Positions 28,601 through 44,100 of a DNA stretch of 64,000 nucleotides are shown piece after piece (positions within the stretch are counted from its first letter, which is position 1; each line of letters starts with the position of its first letter). The notes under the pieces are model-generated. The model was not told where the DNA came from. It saw only the letters and a list, made by a program, of their open reading frames with translations, and made no database searches. Origin of the DNA: Schistosoma haematobium (taxonomy: Eukaryota; Platyhelminthes; Trematoda; Strigeidida; Schistosomatidae); assembly GCF_000699445.3 (NCBI RefSeq), contig NC_067196.1, positions 7,435,616 to 7,499,615 on the forward strand, given 5' to 3'. The position numbers and the translations under genes were made by a program.

Positions 28601-31600
28601 AGATTTTTTATATAAATAAATAAATGGGGAAGAGAATTGTCGATATTTGATTGTGTATTAAAGACAAACCTGGAATCACTGGACGATCGTTTCAATGCTT
28701 ACTGCTAAGAAGTCCCATACCAGAACAAAACGGTCATCCAGTGCTTTCAGGTTTTCCATGATAGTCTAATTTTAATGGACTCATCAATTCAACCATTAAA
28801 TTACTTTTATTTTTCTTTCAAATTTTACATGTAGAATTAATATCAGAAGGGGTTTTTCTGCCGATATACTAGTGATTTCAATAGTTGAGATCATAAGTTC
28901 GATTGAAGCTAGACCACCATGGAAAACCTGGATGTAATGAACGATCTTTTCATCCTAGTATGAGACTCCTCAGTAGTGCGGTTTAACGATCCTACAGCCG
29001 GCTATTGCTTCTAGATTTTCCATGATGATCTAATTTCAATTGACTAATGAACTCAACTATTAGATTTTTATATAAATAAATAAATGGGGAAGAGAATTGT
29101 CGATATTTGATTGTGTATTAAAGACAAACCTGGAATCACTGGACGATCGTTTCAATGCTTACTGCTAAGAAGTCCCATACCAGAACAAAACGGTCATCCA
29201 GTGCTTTCAGGTTTTCCATGATAGTCTAATTTTAATGGACTCATCAATTCAACCATTAAATTACTTTTATTTTTTCTTTCAAATTTTACATGTAGAATTA
29301 ATATCAGAAGGGGTTTTTCTGCCGATATACTAGTGATTTCAATAGTTGAGATCATAAGTTCGATTGAAGCTAGACCACCATGGAAAACCTGGATGTAATG
29401 AACGATCTTTTCATCCTAGTATGAGACTCCTCAGTAGTGCGGTTTAACGATCCTACAGCCGGCTATTGCTTCTAGATTTTCCATGATGATCTAATTTCAA
29501 TTGACTAATGAACTCAACTATTAGATTTTTATATAAATAAATAAATGGGGAAGAGAATTGTCGATATTTGATTGTGTATTAAAGACAAACCTGGAATCAC
29601 TGGACGATCGTTTCAATGCTTACTGCTAAGAAGTCCCATACCAGAACAAAACGGTCATCCAGTGCTTTCAGGTTTTCCATGATAGTCTAATTTTAATGGA
29701 CTCATCAATTCAACCATTAAATTACTTTTATTTTTTCTTTCAAATTTTACATGTAGAATTAATATCAGAAGGGGTTTTTCTGCCGATATACTAGTGATTT
29801 CAATAGTTGAGATCATAAGTTCGATTGAAGCTAGACCACCATGGAAAACCTGGATGTAATGAACGATCTTTTCATCCTAGTATGAGACTCCTCAGTAGTG
29901 CGGTTTAACGATCCTACAGCCGGCTATTGCTTCTAGATTTTCCATGATGATCTAATTTCAATTGACTAATGAACTCAACTATTAGATTTTTATATAAATA
30001 AATAAATGGGGAAGAGAATTGTCGATATTTGATTGTGTATTAAAGACAAACCTGGAATCACTGGACGATCGTTTCAATGCTTACTGCTAAGAAGTCCCAT
30101 ACCAGAACAAAACGGTCATCCAGTGCTTTCAGGTTTTCCATGATAGTCTAATTTTAATGGACTCATCAATTCAACCATTAAATTACTTTTATTTTTTCTT
30201 TCAAATTTTACATGTAGAATTAATATCAGAAGGGGTTTTTCTGCCGATATACTAGTGATTTCAATAGTTGAGATCATAAGTTCGATTGAAGCTAGACCAC
30301 CATGGAAAACCTGGATGTAATGAACGATCTTTTCATCCTAGTATGAGACTCCTCAGTAGTGCGGTTTAACGATCCTACAGCCGGCTATTGCTTCTAGATT
30401 TTCCATGATGATCTAATTTCAATTGACTAATGAACTCAACTATTAGATTTTTTATATAAATAAATAAATGGGGGAAGAGAATTGTCGATATTTGATTGTG
30501 TATTAAAGACAAACCTGGAATCACTGGACGATCGTTTCAATGCTTACTGCTAAGAAGTCCCATACCAGAACAAAACGGTCATCCAGTGCTTTCAGGTTTT
30601 CCATGATAGTCTAATTTTAATGGACTCATCAATTCAACCATTAAATTACTTTTATTTTTTCTTTCAAATTTTACATGTAGAATTAATATCAGAAGGGGTT
30701 TTTCTGCCGATATACTAGTGATTTCAATAGTTGAGATCATAAGTTCGATTGAAGCTAGACCACCATGGAAAACCTGGATGTAATGAACGATCTTTTCATC
30801 CTAGTATGAGACTCCTCAGTAGTGCGGTTTAACGATCCTACAGCCGGCTATTGCTTCTAGATTTTCCATGATGATCTAATTTCAATTGACTAATGAACTC
30901 AACTATTAGATTTTTTATATAAATAAATAAATGGGGGAAGAGAATTGTCGATATTTGATTGTGTATTAAAGACAAACCTGGAATCACTGGACGATCGTTT
31001 CAATGCTTACTGCTAAGAAGTCCCATACCAGAACAAAACGGTCATCCAGTGCTTTCAGGTTTTCCATGATAGTCTAATTTTAATGGACTCATCAATTCAA
31101 CCATTAAATTACTTTTATTTTTTCTTTCAAATTTTACATGTAGAATTAATATCAGAAGGGGTTTTTCTGCCGATATACTAGTGATTTCAATAGTTGAGAT
31201 CATAAGTTCGATTGAAGCTAGACCACCATGGAAAACCTGGATGTAATGAACGATCTTTTCATCCTAGTATGAGACTCCTCAGTAGTGCGGTTTAACGATC
31301 CTACAGCCGGCTATTGCTTCTAGATTTTCCATGATGATCTAATTTCAATTGACTAATGAACTCAACTATTAGATTTTTTATATAAATAAATAAATGGGGG
31401 AAGAGAATTGTCGATATTTGATTGTGTATTAAAGACAAACCTGGAATCACTGGACGATCGTTTCAATGCTTACTGCTAAGAAGTCCCATACCAGAACAAA
31501 ACGGTCATCCAGTGCTTTCAGGTTTTCCATGATAGTCTAATTTTAATGGACTCATCAATTCAACCATTAAATTACTTTTATTTTTTCTTTCAAATTTTAC

Positions 31601-34600
31601 ATGTAGAATTAATATCAGAAGGGTTTTTCTGCCGATATACTAGTGATTTCAATAGTTGAGATCATAAGTTCGATTGAAGCTAGACCACCATGGAAAACCT
31701 GGATGTAATGAACGATCTTTTCATCCTAGTATGAGACTCCTCAGTAGTGCGGTTTAACGATCCTACAGCCGGCTATTGCTTCTAGATTTTCCATGATGAT
31801 CTAATTTCAATTGACTAATGAACTCAACTATTAGATTTTTATATAAATAAATAAATGGGGAAGAGAATTGTCGATATTTGATTGTGTATTAAAGACAAAC
31901 CTGGAATCACTGGACGATCGTTTCAATGCTTACTGCTAAGAAGTCCCATACCAGAACAAAACGGTCATCCAGTGCTTTCAGGTTTTCCATGATAGTCTAA
32001 TTTTAATGGACTCATCAATTCAACCATTAAATTACTTTTATTTTTTCTTTCAAATTTTACATGTAGAATTAATATCAGAAGGGGTTTTTCTGCCGATATA
32101 CTAGTGATTTCAATAGTTGAGATCATAAGTTCGATTGAAGCTAGACCACCATGGAAAACCTGGATGTAATGAACGATCTTTTCATCCTAGTATGAGACTC
32201 CTCAGTAGTGCGGTTTAACGATCCTACAGCCGGCTATTGCTTCTAGATTTTCCATGATGATCTAATTTCAATTGACTAATGAACTCAACTATTAGATTTT
32301 TATATAAATAAATAAATGGGGAAGAGAATTGTCGATATTTGATTGTGTATTAAAGACAAACCTGGAATCACTGGACGATCGTTTCAATGCTTACTGCTAA
32401 GAAGTCCCATACCAGAACAAAACGGTCATCCAGTGCTTTCAGGTTTTCCATGATAGTCTAATTTTAATGGACTCATCAATTCAACCATTAAATTACTTTT
32501 ATTTTTTCTTTCAAATTTTACATGTAGAATTAATATCAGAAGGGTTTTTCTGCCGATATACTAGTGATTTCAATAGTTGAGATCATAAGTTCGATTGAAG
32601 CTAGACCACCATGGAAAACCTGGATGTAATGAACGATCTTTTCATCCTAGTATGAGACTCCTCAGTAGTGCGGTTTAACGATCCTACAGCCGGCTATTGC
32701 TTCTAGATTTTCCATGATGATCTAATTTCAATTGACTAATGAACTCAACTATTAGATTTTTATATAAATAAATAAATGGGGGAAGAGAATTGTCGATATT
32801 TGATTGTGTATTAAAGACAAACCTGGAATCACTGGACGATCGTTTCAATGCTTACTGCTAAGAAGTCCCATACCAGAACAAAACGGTCATCCAGTGCTTT
32901 CAGGTTTTCCATGATAGTCTAATTTTAATGGACTCATCAATTCAACCATTAAATTACTTTTATTTTTTCTTTCAAATTTTACATGTAGAATTAATATCAG
33001 AAGGGGTTTTTCTGCCGATATACTAGTGATTTCAATAGTTGAGATCATAAGTTCGATTGAAGCTAGACCACCATGGAAAACCTGGATGTAATGAACGATC
33101 TTTTCATCCTAGTATGAGACTCCTCAGTAGTGCGGTTTAACGATCCTACAGCCGGCTATTGCTTCTAGATTTTCCATGATGATCTAATTTCAATTGACTA
33201 ATGAACTCAACTATTAGATTTTTATATAAATAAATAAATGGGGAAGAGAATTGTCGATATTTGATTGTGTATTAAAGACAAACCTGGAATCACTGGACGA
33301 TCGTTTCAATGCTTACTGCTAAGAAGTCCCATACCAGAACAAAACGGTCATCCAGTGCTTTCAGGTTTTCCATGATAGTCTAATTTTAATGGACTCATCA
33401 ATTCAACCATTAAATTACTTTTATTTTTTCTTTCAAATTTTACATGTAGAATTAATATCAGAAGGGGTTTTTCTGCCGATATACTAGTGATTTCAATAGT
33501 TGAGATCATAAGTTCGATTGAAGCTAGACCACCATGGAAAACCTGGATGTAATGAACGATCTTTTCATCCTAGTATGAGACTCCTCAGTAGTGCGGTTTA
33601 ACGATCCTACAGCCGGCTATTGCTTCTAGATTTTCCATGATGATCTAATTTCAATTGACTAATGAACTCAACTATTAGATTTTTTATATAAATAAATAAA
33701 TGGGGAAGAGAATTGTCGATATTTGATTGTGTATTAAAGACAAACCTGGAATCACTGGACGATCGTTTCAATGCTTACTGCTAAGAAGTCCCATACCAGA
33801 ACAAAACGGTCATCCAGTGCTTTCAGGTTTTCCATGATAGTCTAATTTTAATGGACTCATCAATTCAACCATTAAATTACTTTTATTTTTTCTTTCAAAT
33901 TTTACATGTAGAATTAATATCAGAAGGGGTTTTTCTGCCGATATACTAGTGATTTCAATAGTTGAGATCATAAGTTCGATTGAAGCTAGACCACCATGGA
34001 AAACCTGGATGTAATGAACGATCTTTTCATCCTAGTATGAGACTCCTCAGTAGTGCGGTTTAACGATCCTACAGCCGGCTATTGCTTCTAGATTTTCCAT
34101 GATGATCTAATTTCAATTGACTAATGAACTCAACTATTAGATTTTTATATAAATAAATAAATGGGGAAGAGAATTGTCGATATTTGATTGTGTATTAAAG
34201 ACAAACCTGGAATCACTGGACGATCGTTTCAATGCTTACTGCTAAGAAGTCCCATACCAGAACAAAACGGTCATCCAGTGCTTTCAGGTTTTCCATGATA
34301 GTCTAATTTTAATGGACTCATCAATTCAACCATTAAATTACTTTTATTTTTCTTTCAAATTTTACATGTAGAATTAATATCAGAAGGGGTTTTTCTGCCG
34401 ATATACTAGTGATTTCAATAGTTGAGATCATAAGTTCGATTGAAGCTAGACCACCATGGAAAACCTGGATGTAATGAACGATCTTTTCATCCTAGTATGA
34501 GACTCCTCAGTAGTGCGGTTTAACGATCCTACAGCCGGCTATTGCTTCTAGATTTTCCATGATGATCTAATTTCAATTGACTAATGAACTCAACTATTAG

Positions 34601-37600
34601 ATTTTTATATAAATAAATAAATGGGGAAGAGAATTGTCGATATTTGATTGTGTATTAAAGACAAACCTGGAATCACTGGACGATCGTTTCAATGCTTACT
34701 GCTAAGAAGTCCCATACCAGAACAAAACGGTCATCCAGTGCTTTCAGGTTTTCCATGATAGTCTAATTTTAATGGACTCATCAATTCAACCATTAAATTA
34801 CTTTTATTTTTTCTTTCAAATTTTACATGTAGAATTAATATCAGAAGGGGTTTTTCTGCCGATATACTAGTGATTTCAATAGTTGAGATCATAAGTTCGA
34901 TTGAAGCTAGACCACCATGGAAAACCTGGATGTAATGAACGATCTTTTCATCCTAGTATGAGACTCCTCAGTAGTGCGGTTTAACGATCCTACAGCCGGC
35001 TATTGCTTCTAGATTTTCCATGATGATCTAATTTCAATTGACTAATGAACTCAACTATTAGATTTTTATATAAATAAATAAATGGGGGAAGAGAATTGTC
35101 GATATTTGATTGTGTATTAAAGACAAACCTGGAATCACTGGACGATCGTTTCAATGCTTACTGCTAAGAAGTCCCATACCAGAACAAAACGGTCATCCAG
35201 TGCTTTCAGGTTTTCCATGATAGTCTAATTTTAATGGACTCATCAATTCAACCATTAAATTACTTTTATTTTTTCTTTCAAATTTTACATGTAGAATTAA
35301 TATCAGAAGGGTTTTTCTGCCGATATACTAGTGATTTCAATAGTTGAGATCATAAGTTCGATTGAAGCTAGACCACCATGGAAAACCTGGATGTAATGAA
35401 CGATCTTTTCATCCTAGTATGAGACTCCTCAGTAGTGCGGTTTAACGATCCTACAGCCGGCTATTGCTTCTAGATTTTCCATGATGATCTAATTTCAATT
35501 GACTAATGAACTCAACTATTAGATTTTTATATAAATAAATAAATGGGGAAGAGAATTGTCGATATTTGATTGTGTATTAAAGACAAACCTGGAATCACTG
35601 GACGATCGTTTCAATGCTTACTGCTAAGAAGTCCCATACCAGAACAAAACGGTCATCCAGTGCTTTCAGGTTTTCCATGATAGTCTAATTTTAATGGACT
35701 CATCAATTCAACCATTAAATTACTTTTATTTTTCTTTCAAATTTTACATGTAGAATTAATATCAGAAGGGGTTTTTCTGCCGATATACTAGTGATTTCAA
35801 TAGTTGAGATCATAAGTTCGATTGAAGCTAGACCACCATGGAAAACCTGGATGTAATGAACGATCTTTTCATCCTAGTATGAGACTCCTCAGTAGTGCGG
35901 TTTAACGATCCTACAGCCGGCTATTGCTTCTAGATTTTCCATGATGATCTAATTTCAATTGACTAATGAACTCAACTATTAGATTTTTATATAAATAAAT
36001 AAATGGGGAAGAGAATTGTCGATATTTGATTGTGTATTAAAGACAAACCTGGAATCACTGGACGATCGTTTCAATGCTTACTGCTAAGAAGTCCCATACC
36101 AGAACAAAACGGTCATCCAGTGCTTTCAGGTTTTCCATGATAGTCTAATTTTAATGGACTCATCAATTCAACCATTAAATTACTTTTATTTTTCTTTCAA
36201 ATTTTACATGTAGAATTAATATCAGAAGGGGTTTTTCTGCCGATATACTAGTGATTTCAATAGTTGAGATCATAAGTTCGATTGAAGCTAGACCACCATG
36301 GAAAACCTGGATGTAATGAACGATCTTTTCATCCTAGTATGAGACTCCTCAGTAGTGCGGTTTAACGATCCTACAGCCGGCTATTGCTTCTAGATTTTCC
36401 ATGATGATCTAATTTCAATTGACTAATGAACTCAACTATTAGATTTTTATATAAATAAATAAATGGGGGAAGAGAATTGTCGATATTTGATTGTGTATTA
36501 AAGACAAACCTGGAATCACTGGACGATCGTTTCAATGCTTACTGCTAAGAAGTCCCATACCAGAACAAAACGGTCATCCAGTGCTTTCAGGTTTTCCATG
36601 ATAGTCTAATTTTAATGGACTCATCAATTCAACCATTAAATTACTTTTATTTTTTCTTTCAAATTTTACATGTAGAATTAATATCAGAAGGGGTTTTTCT
36701 GCCGATATACTAGTGATTTCAATAGTTGAGATCATAAGTTCGATTGAAGCTAGACCACCATGGAAAACCTGGATGTAATGAACGATCTTTTCATCCTAGT
36801 ATGAGACTCCTCAGTAGTGCGGTTTAACGATCCTACAGCCGGCTATTGCTTCTAGATTTTCCATGATGATCTAATTTCAATTGACTAATGAACTCAACTA
36901 TTAGATTTTTATATAAATAAATAAATGGGGAAGAGAATTGTCGATATTTGATTGTGTATTAAAGACAAACCTGGAATCACTGGACGATCGTTTCAATGCT
37001 TACTGCTAAGAAGTCCCATACCAGAACAAAACGGTCATCCAGTGCTTTCAGGTTTTCCATGATAGTCTAATTTTAATGGACTCATCAATTCAACCATTAA
37101 ATTACTTTTATTTTTTCTTTCAAATTTTACATGTAGAATTAATATCAGAAGGGGTTTTTCTGCCGATATACTAGTGATTTCAATAGTTGAGATCATAAGT
37201 TCGATTGAAGCTAGACCACCATGGAAAACCTGGATGTAATGAACGATCTTTTCATCCTAGTATGAGACTCCTCAGTAGTGCGGTTTAACGATCCTACAGC
37301 CGGCTATTGCTTCTAGATTTTCCATGATGATCTAATTTCAATTGACTAATGAACTCAACTATTAGATTTTTATATAAATAAATAAATGGGGGAAGAGAAT
37401 TGTCGATATTTGATTGTGTATTAAAGACAAACCTGGAATCACTGGACGATCGTTTCAATGCTTACTGCTAAGAAGTCCCATACCAGAACAAAACGGTCAT
37501 CCAGTGCTTTCAGGTTTTCCATGATAGTCTAATTTTAATGGACTCATCAATTCAACCATTAAATTACTTTTATTTTTTCTTTCAAATTTTACATGTAGAA

Positions 37601-40600
37601 TTAATATCAGAAGGGGTTTTTCTGCCGATATACTAGTGATTTCAATAGTTGAGATCATAAGTTCGATTGAAGCTAGACCACCATGGAAAACCTGGATGTA
37701 ATGAACGATCTTTTCATCCTAGTATGAGACTCCTCAGTAGTGCGGTTTAACGATCCTACAGCCGGCTATTGCTTCTAGATTTTCCATGATGATCTAATTT
37801 CAATTGACTAATGAACTCAACTATTAGATTTTTATATAAATAAATAAATGGGGGAAGAGAATTGTCGATATTTGATTGTGTATTAAAGACAAACCTGGAA
37901 TCACTGGACGATCGTTTCAATGCTTACTGCTAAGAAGTCCCATACCAGAACAAAACGGTCATCCAGTGCTTTCAGGTTTTCCATGATAGTCTAATTTTAA
38001 TGGACTCATCAATTCAACCATTAAATTACTTTTATTTTTTCTTTCAAATTTTACATGTAGAATTAATATCAGAAGGGGTTTTTCTGCCGATATACTAGTG
38101 ATTTCAATAGTTGAGATCATAAGTTCGATTGAAGCTAGACCACCATGGAAAACCTGGATGTAATGAACGATCTTTTCATCCTAGTATGAGACTCCTCAGT
38201 AGTGCGGTTTAACGATCCTACAGCCGGCTATTGCTTCTAGATTTTCCATGATGATCTAATTTCAATTGACTAATGAACTCAACTATTAGATTTTTATATA
38301 AATAAATAAATGGGGGAAGAGAATTGTCGATATTTGATTGTGTATTAAAGACAAACCTGGAATCACTGGACGATCGTTTCAATGCTTACTGCTAAGAAGT
38401 CCCATACCAGAACAAAACGGTCATCCAGTGCTTTCAGGTTTTCCATGATAGTCTAATTTTAATGGACTCATCAATTCAACCATTAAATTACTTTTATTTT
38501 TTCTTTCAAATTTTACATGTAGAATTAATATCAGAAGGGGTTTTTCTGCCGATATACTAGTGATTTCAATAGTTGAGATCATAAGTTCGATTGAAGCTAG
38601 ACCACCATGGAAAACCTGGATGTAATGAACGATCTTTTCATCCTAGTATGAGACTCCTCAGTAGTGCGGTTTAACGATCCTACAGCCGGCTATTGCTTCT
38701 AGATTTTCCATGATGATCTAATTTCAATTGACTAATGAACTCAACTATTAGATTTTTATATAAATAAATAAATGGGGAAGAGAATTGTCGATATTTGATT
38801 GTGTATTAAAGACAAACCTGGAATCACTGGACGATCGTTTCAATGCTTACTGCTAAGAAGTCCCATACCAGAACAAAACGGTCATCCAGTGCTTTCAGGT
38901 TTTCCATGATAGTCTAATTTTAATGGACTCATCAATTCAACCATTAAATTACTTTTATTTTTTCTTTCAAATTTTACATGTAGAATTAATATCAGAAGGG
39001 GTTTTTCTGCCGATATACTAGTGATTTCAATAGTTGAGATCATAAGTTCGATTGAAGCTAGACCACCATGGAAAACCTGGATGTAATGAACGATCTTTTC
39101 ATCCTAGTATGAGACTCCTCAGTAGTGCGGTTTAACGATCCTACAGCCGGCTATTGCTTCTAGATTTTCCATGATGATCTAATTTCAATTGACTAATGAA
39201 CTCAACTATTAGATTTTTATATAAATAAATAAATGGGGAAGAGAATTGTCGATATTTGATTGTGTATTAAAGACAAACCTGGAATCACTGGACGATCGTT
39301 TCAATGCTTACTGCTAAGAAGTCCCATACCAGAACAAAACGGTCATCCAGTGCTTTCAGGTTTTCCATGATAGTCTAATTTTAATGGACTCATCAATTCA
39401 ACCATTAAATTACTTTTATTTTTTCTTTCAAATTTTACATGTAGAATTAATATCAGAAGGGGTTTTTCTGCCGATATACTAGTGATTTCAATAGTTGAGA
39501 TCATAAGTTCGATTGAAGCTAGACCACCATGGAAAACCTGGATGTAATGAACGATCTTTTCATCCTAGTATGAGACTCCTCAGTAGTGCGGTTTAACGAT
39601 CCTACAGCCGGCTATTGCTTCTAGATTTTCCATGATGATCTAATTTCAATTGACTAATGAACTCAACTATTAGATTTTTATATAAATAAATAAATGGGGG
39701 AAGAGAATTGTCGATATTTGATTGTGTATTAAAGACAAACCTGGAATCACTGGACGATCGTTTCAATGCTTACTGCTAAGAAGTCCCATACCAGAACAAA
39801 ACGGTCATCCAGTGCTTTCAGGTTTTCCATGATAGTCTAATTTTAATGGACTCATCAATTCAACCATTAAATTACTTTTATTTTTTCTTTCAAATTTTAC
39901 ATGTAGAATTAATATCAGAAGGGGTTTTTCTGCCGATATACTAGTGATTTCAATAGTTGAGATCATAAGTTCGATTGAAGCTAGACCACCATGGAAAACC
40001 TGGATGTAATGAACGATCTTTTCATCCTAGTATGAGACTCCTCAGTAGTGCGGTTTAACGATCCTACAGCCGGCTATTGCTTCTAGATTTTCCATGATGA
40101 TCTAATTTCAATTGACTAATGAACTCAACTATTAGATTTTTATATAAATAAATAAATGGGGAAGAGAATTGTCGATATTTGATTGTGTATTAAAGACAAA
40201 CCTGGAATCACTGGACGATCGTTTCAATGCTTACTGCTAAGAAGTCCCATACCAGAACAAAACGGTCATCCAGTGCTTTCAGGTTTTCCATGATAGTCTA
40301 ATTTTAATGGACTCATCAATTCAACCATTAAATTACTTTTATTTTTTCTTTCAAATTTTACATGTAGAATTAATATCAGAAGGGTTTTTCTGCCGATATA
40401 CTAGTGATTTCAATAGTTGAGATCATAAGTTCGATTGAAGCTAGACCACCATGGAAAACCTGGATGTAATGAACGATCTTTTCATCCTAGTATGAGACTC
40501 CTCAGTAGTGCGGTTTAACGATCCTACAGCCGGCTATTGCTTCTAGATTTTCCATGATGATCTAATTTCAATTGACTAATGAACTCAACTATTAGATTTT

Positions 40601-41119
40601 TATATAAATAAATAAATGGGGAAGAGAATTGTCGATATTTGATTGTGTATTAAAGACAAACCTGGAATCACTGGACGATCGTTTCAATGCTTACTGCTAA
40701 GAAGTCCCATACCAGAACAAAACGGTCATCCAGTGCTTTCAGGTTTTCCATGATAGTCTAATTTTAATGGACTCATCAATTCAACCATTAAATTACTTTT
40801 ATTTTTTCTTTCAAATTTTACATGTAGAATTAATATCAGAAGGGGTTTTTCTGCCGATATACTAGTGATTTCAATAGTTGAGATCATAAGTTCGATTGAA
40901 GCTAGACCACCATGGAAAACCTGGATGTAATGAACGATCTTTTCATCCTAGTATGAGACTCCTCAGTAGTGCGGTTTAACGATCCTACAGCCGGCTATTG
41001 CTTCTAGATTTTCCATGATGATCTAATTTCAATTGACTAATGAACTCAACTATTAGATTTTTTATATAAATAAATAAATGGGGAAGAGAATTGTCGATAT
41101 TTGATTGTGTATTAAAGAC

Positions 41120-44100
41120 AAACCTGGAATCACTGGACGATCGTTTCAATGCTTACTGCTAAGAAGTCCCATACCAGAACAAAACGGTCATCCAGTGCTT
41201 TCAGGTTTTCCATGATAGTCTAACTTTAATGGACTCATCAATTCAACCATTAAATTACTTTTATTTTTTCTTTCAAATTTTACATGTAGAATTAATATCA
41301 GAAGGGTTTTTCTGCCGATATACTAGTGATTTCAATAGTTGAGATCATAAGTTCGATTGAAGCTAGACCACCATGGAAAACCTGGATGTAATGAACGATC
41401 TTTTCATCCTAGTATGAGACTCCTCAGTAGTGCGGTTTAACGATCCTACAGCCGGCTATTGCTTCTAGATTTTCCATGATGATCTAATTTCAATTGACTA
41501 ATGAACTCAACTATTAGATTTTTATATAAATAAATAAATGGGGAAGAGAATTGTCGATATTTGATTGTGTATTAAAGACAAACCTGGAATCACTGGACGA
41601 TCGTTTCAATGCTTACTGCTAAGAAGTCCCATACCAGAACAAAACGGTCATCCAGTGCTTTCAGGTTTTCCATGATAGTCTAATTTTAATGGACTCATCA
41701 ATTCAACCATTAAATTACTTTTATTTTTTCTTTCAAATTTTACATGTAGAATTAATATCAGAAGGGGTTTTTCTGCCGATATACTAGTGATTTCAATAGT
41801 TGAGATCATAAGTTCGATTGAAGCTAGACCACCATGGAAAACCTGGATGTAATGAACGATCTTTTCATCCTAGTATGAGACTCCTCAGTAGTGCGGTTTA
41901 ACGATCCTACAGCCGGCTATTGCTTCTAGATTTTCCATGATGATCTAATTTCAATTGACTAATGAACTCAACTATTAGATTTTTATATAAATAAATAAAT
42001 GGGGAAGAGAATTGTCGATATTTGATTGTGTATTAAAGACAAACCTGGAATCACTGGACGATCGTTTCAATGCTTACTGCTAAGAAGTCCCATACCAGAA
42101 CAAAACGGTCATCCAGTGCTTTCAGGTTTTCCATGATAGTCTAATTTTAATGGACTCATCAATTCAACCATTAAATTACTTTTATTTTTTCTTTCAAATT
42201 TTACATGTAGAATTAATATCAGAAGGGGTTTTTCTGCCGATATACTAGTGATTTCAATAGTTGAGATCATAAGTTCGATTGAAGCTAGACCACCATGGAA
42301 AACCTGGATGTAATGAACGATCTTTTCATCCTAGTATGAGACTCCTCAGTAGTGCGGTTTAACGATCCTACAGCCGGCTATTGCTTCTAGATTTTCCATG
42401 ATGATCTAATTTCAATTGACTAATGAACTCAACTATTAGATTTTTATATAAATAAATAAATGGGGAAGAGAATTGTCGATATTTGATTGTGTATTAAAGA
42501 CAAACCTGGAATCACTGGACGATCGTTTCAATGCTTACTGCTAAGAAGTCCCATACCAGAACAAAACGGTCATCCAGTGCTTTCAGGTTTTCCATGATAG
42601 TCTAACTTTAATGGACTCATCAATTCAACCATTAAATTACTTTTATTTTTTCTTTCAAATTTTACATGTAGAATTAATATCAGAAGGGGTTTTTCTGCCG
42701 ATATACTAGTGATTTCAATAGTTGAGATCATAAGTTCGATTGAAGCTAGACCACCATGGAAAACCTGGATGTAATGAACGATCTTTTCATCCTAGTATGA
42801 GACTCCTCAGTAGTGCGGTTTAACGATCCTACAGCCGGCTATTGCTTCTAGATTTTCCATGATGATCTAATTTCAATTGACTAATGAACTCAACTATTAG
42901 ATTTTTATATAAATAAATAAATGGGGAAGAGAATTGTCGATATTTGATTGTGTATTAAAGACAAACCTGGAATCACTGGACGATCGTTTCAATGCTTACT
43001 GCTAAGAAGTCCCATACCAGAACAAAACGGTCATCCAGTGCTTTCAGGTTTTCCATGATAGTCTAACTTTAATGGACTCATCAATTCAACCATTAAATTA
43101 CTTTTATTTTTTCTTTCAAATTTTACATGTAGAATTAATATCAGAAGGGGTTTTTCTGCCGATATACTAGTGATTTCAATAGTTGAGATCATAAGTTCGA
43201 TTGAAGCTAGACCACCATGGAAAACCTGGATGTAATGAACGATCTTTTCATCCTAGTATGAGACTCCTCAGTAGTGCGGTTTAACGATCCTACAGCCGGC
43301 TATTGCTTCTAGATTTTCCATGATGATCTAATTTCAATTGACTAATGAACTCAACTATTAGATTTTTTATATAAATAAATAAATGGGGAAGAGAATTGTC
43401 GATATTTGATTGTGTATTAAAGACAAACCTGGAATCACTGGACGATCGTTTCAATGCTTACTGCTAAGAAGTCCCATACCAGAACAAAACGGTCATCCAG
43501 TGCTTTCAGGTTTTCCATGATAGTCTAACTTTAATGGACTCATCAATTCAACCATTAAATTACTTTTATTTTTCTTTCAAATTTTACATGTAGAATTAAT
43601 ATCAGAAGGGGTTTTTCTGCCGATATACTAGTGATTTCAATAGTTGAGATCATAAGTTCGATTGAAGCTAGACCACCATGGAAAACCTGGATGTAATGAA
43701 CGATCTTTTCATCCTAGTATGAGACTCCTCAGTAGTGCGGTTTAACGATCCTACAGCCGGCTATTGCTTCTAGATTTTCCATGATGATCTAATTTCAATT
43801 GACTAATGAACTCAACTATTAGATTTTTATATAAATAAATAAATGGGGAAGAGAATTGTCGATATTTGATTGTGTATTAAAGACAAACCTGGAATCACTG
43901 GACGATCGTTTCAATGCTTACTGCTAAGAAGTCCCATACCAGAACAAAACGGTCATCCAGTGCTTTCAGGTTTTCCATGATAGTCTAACTTTAATGGACT
44001 CATCAATTCAACCATTAAATTACTTTTATTTTTCTTTCAAATTTTACATGTAGAATTAATATCAGAAGGGGTTTTTCTGCCGATATACTAGTGATTTCAA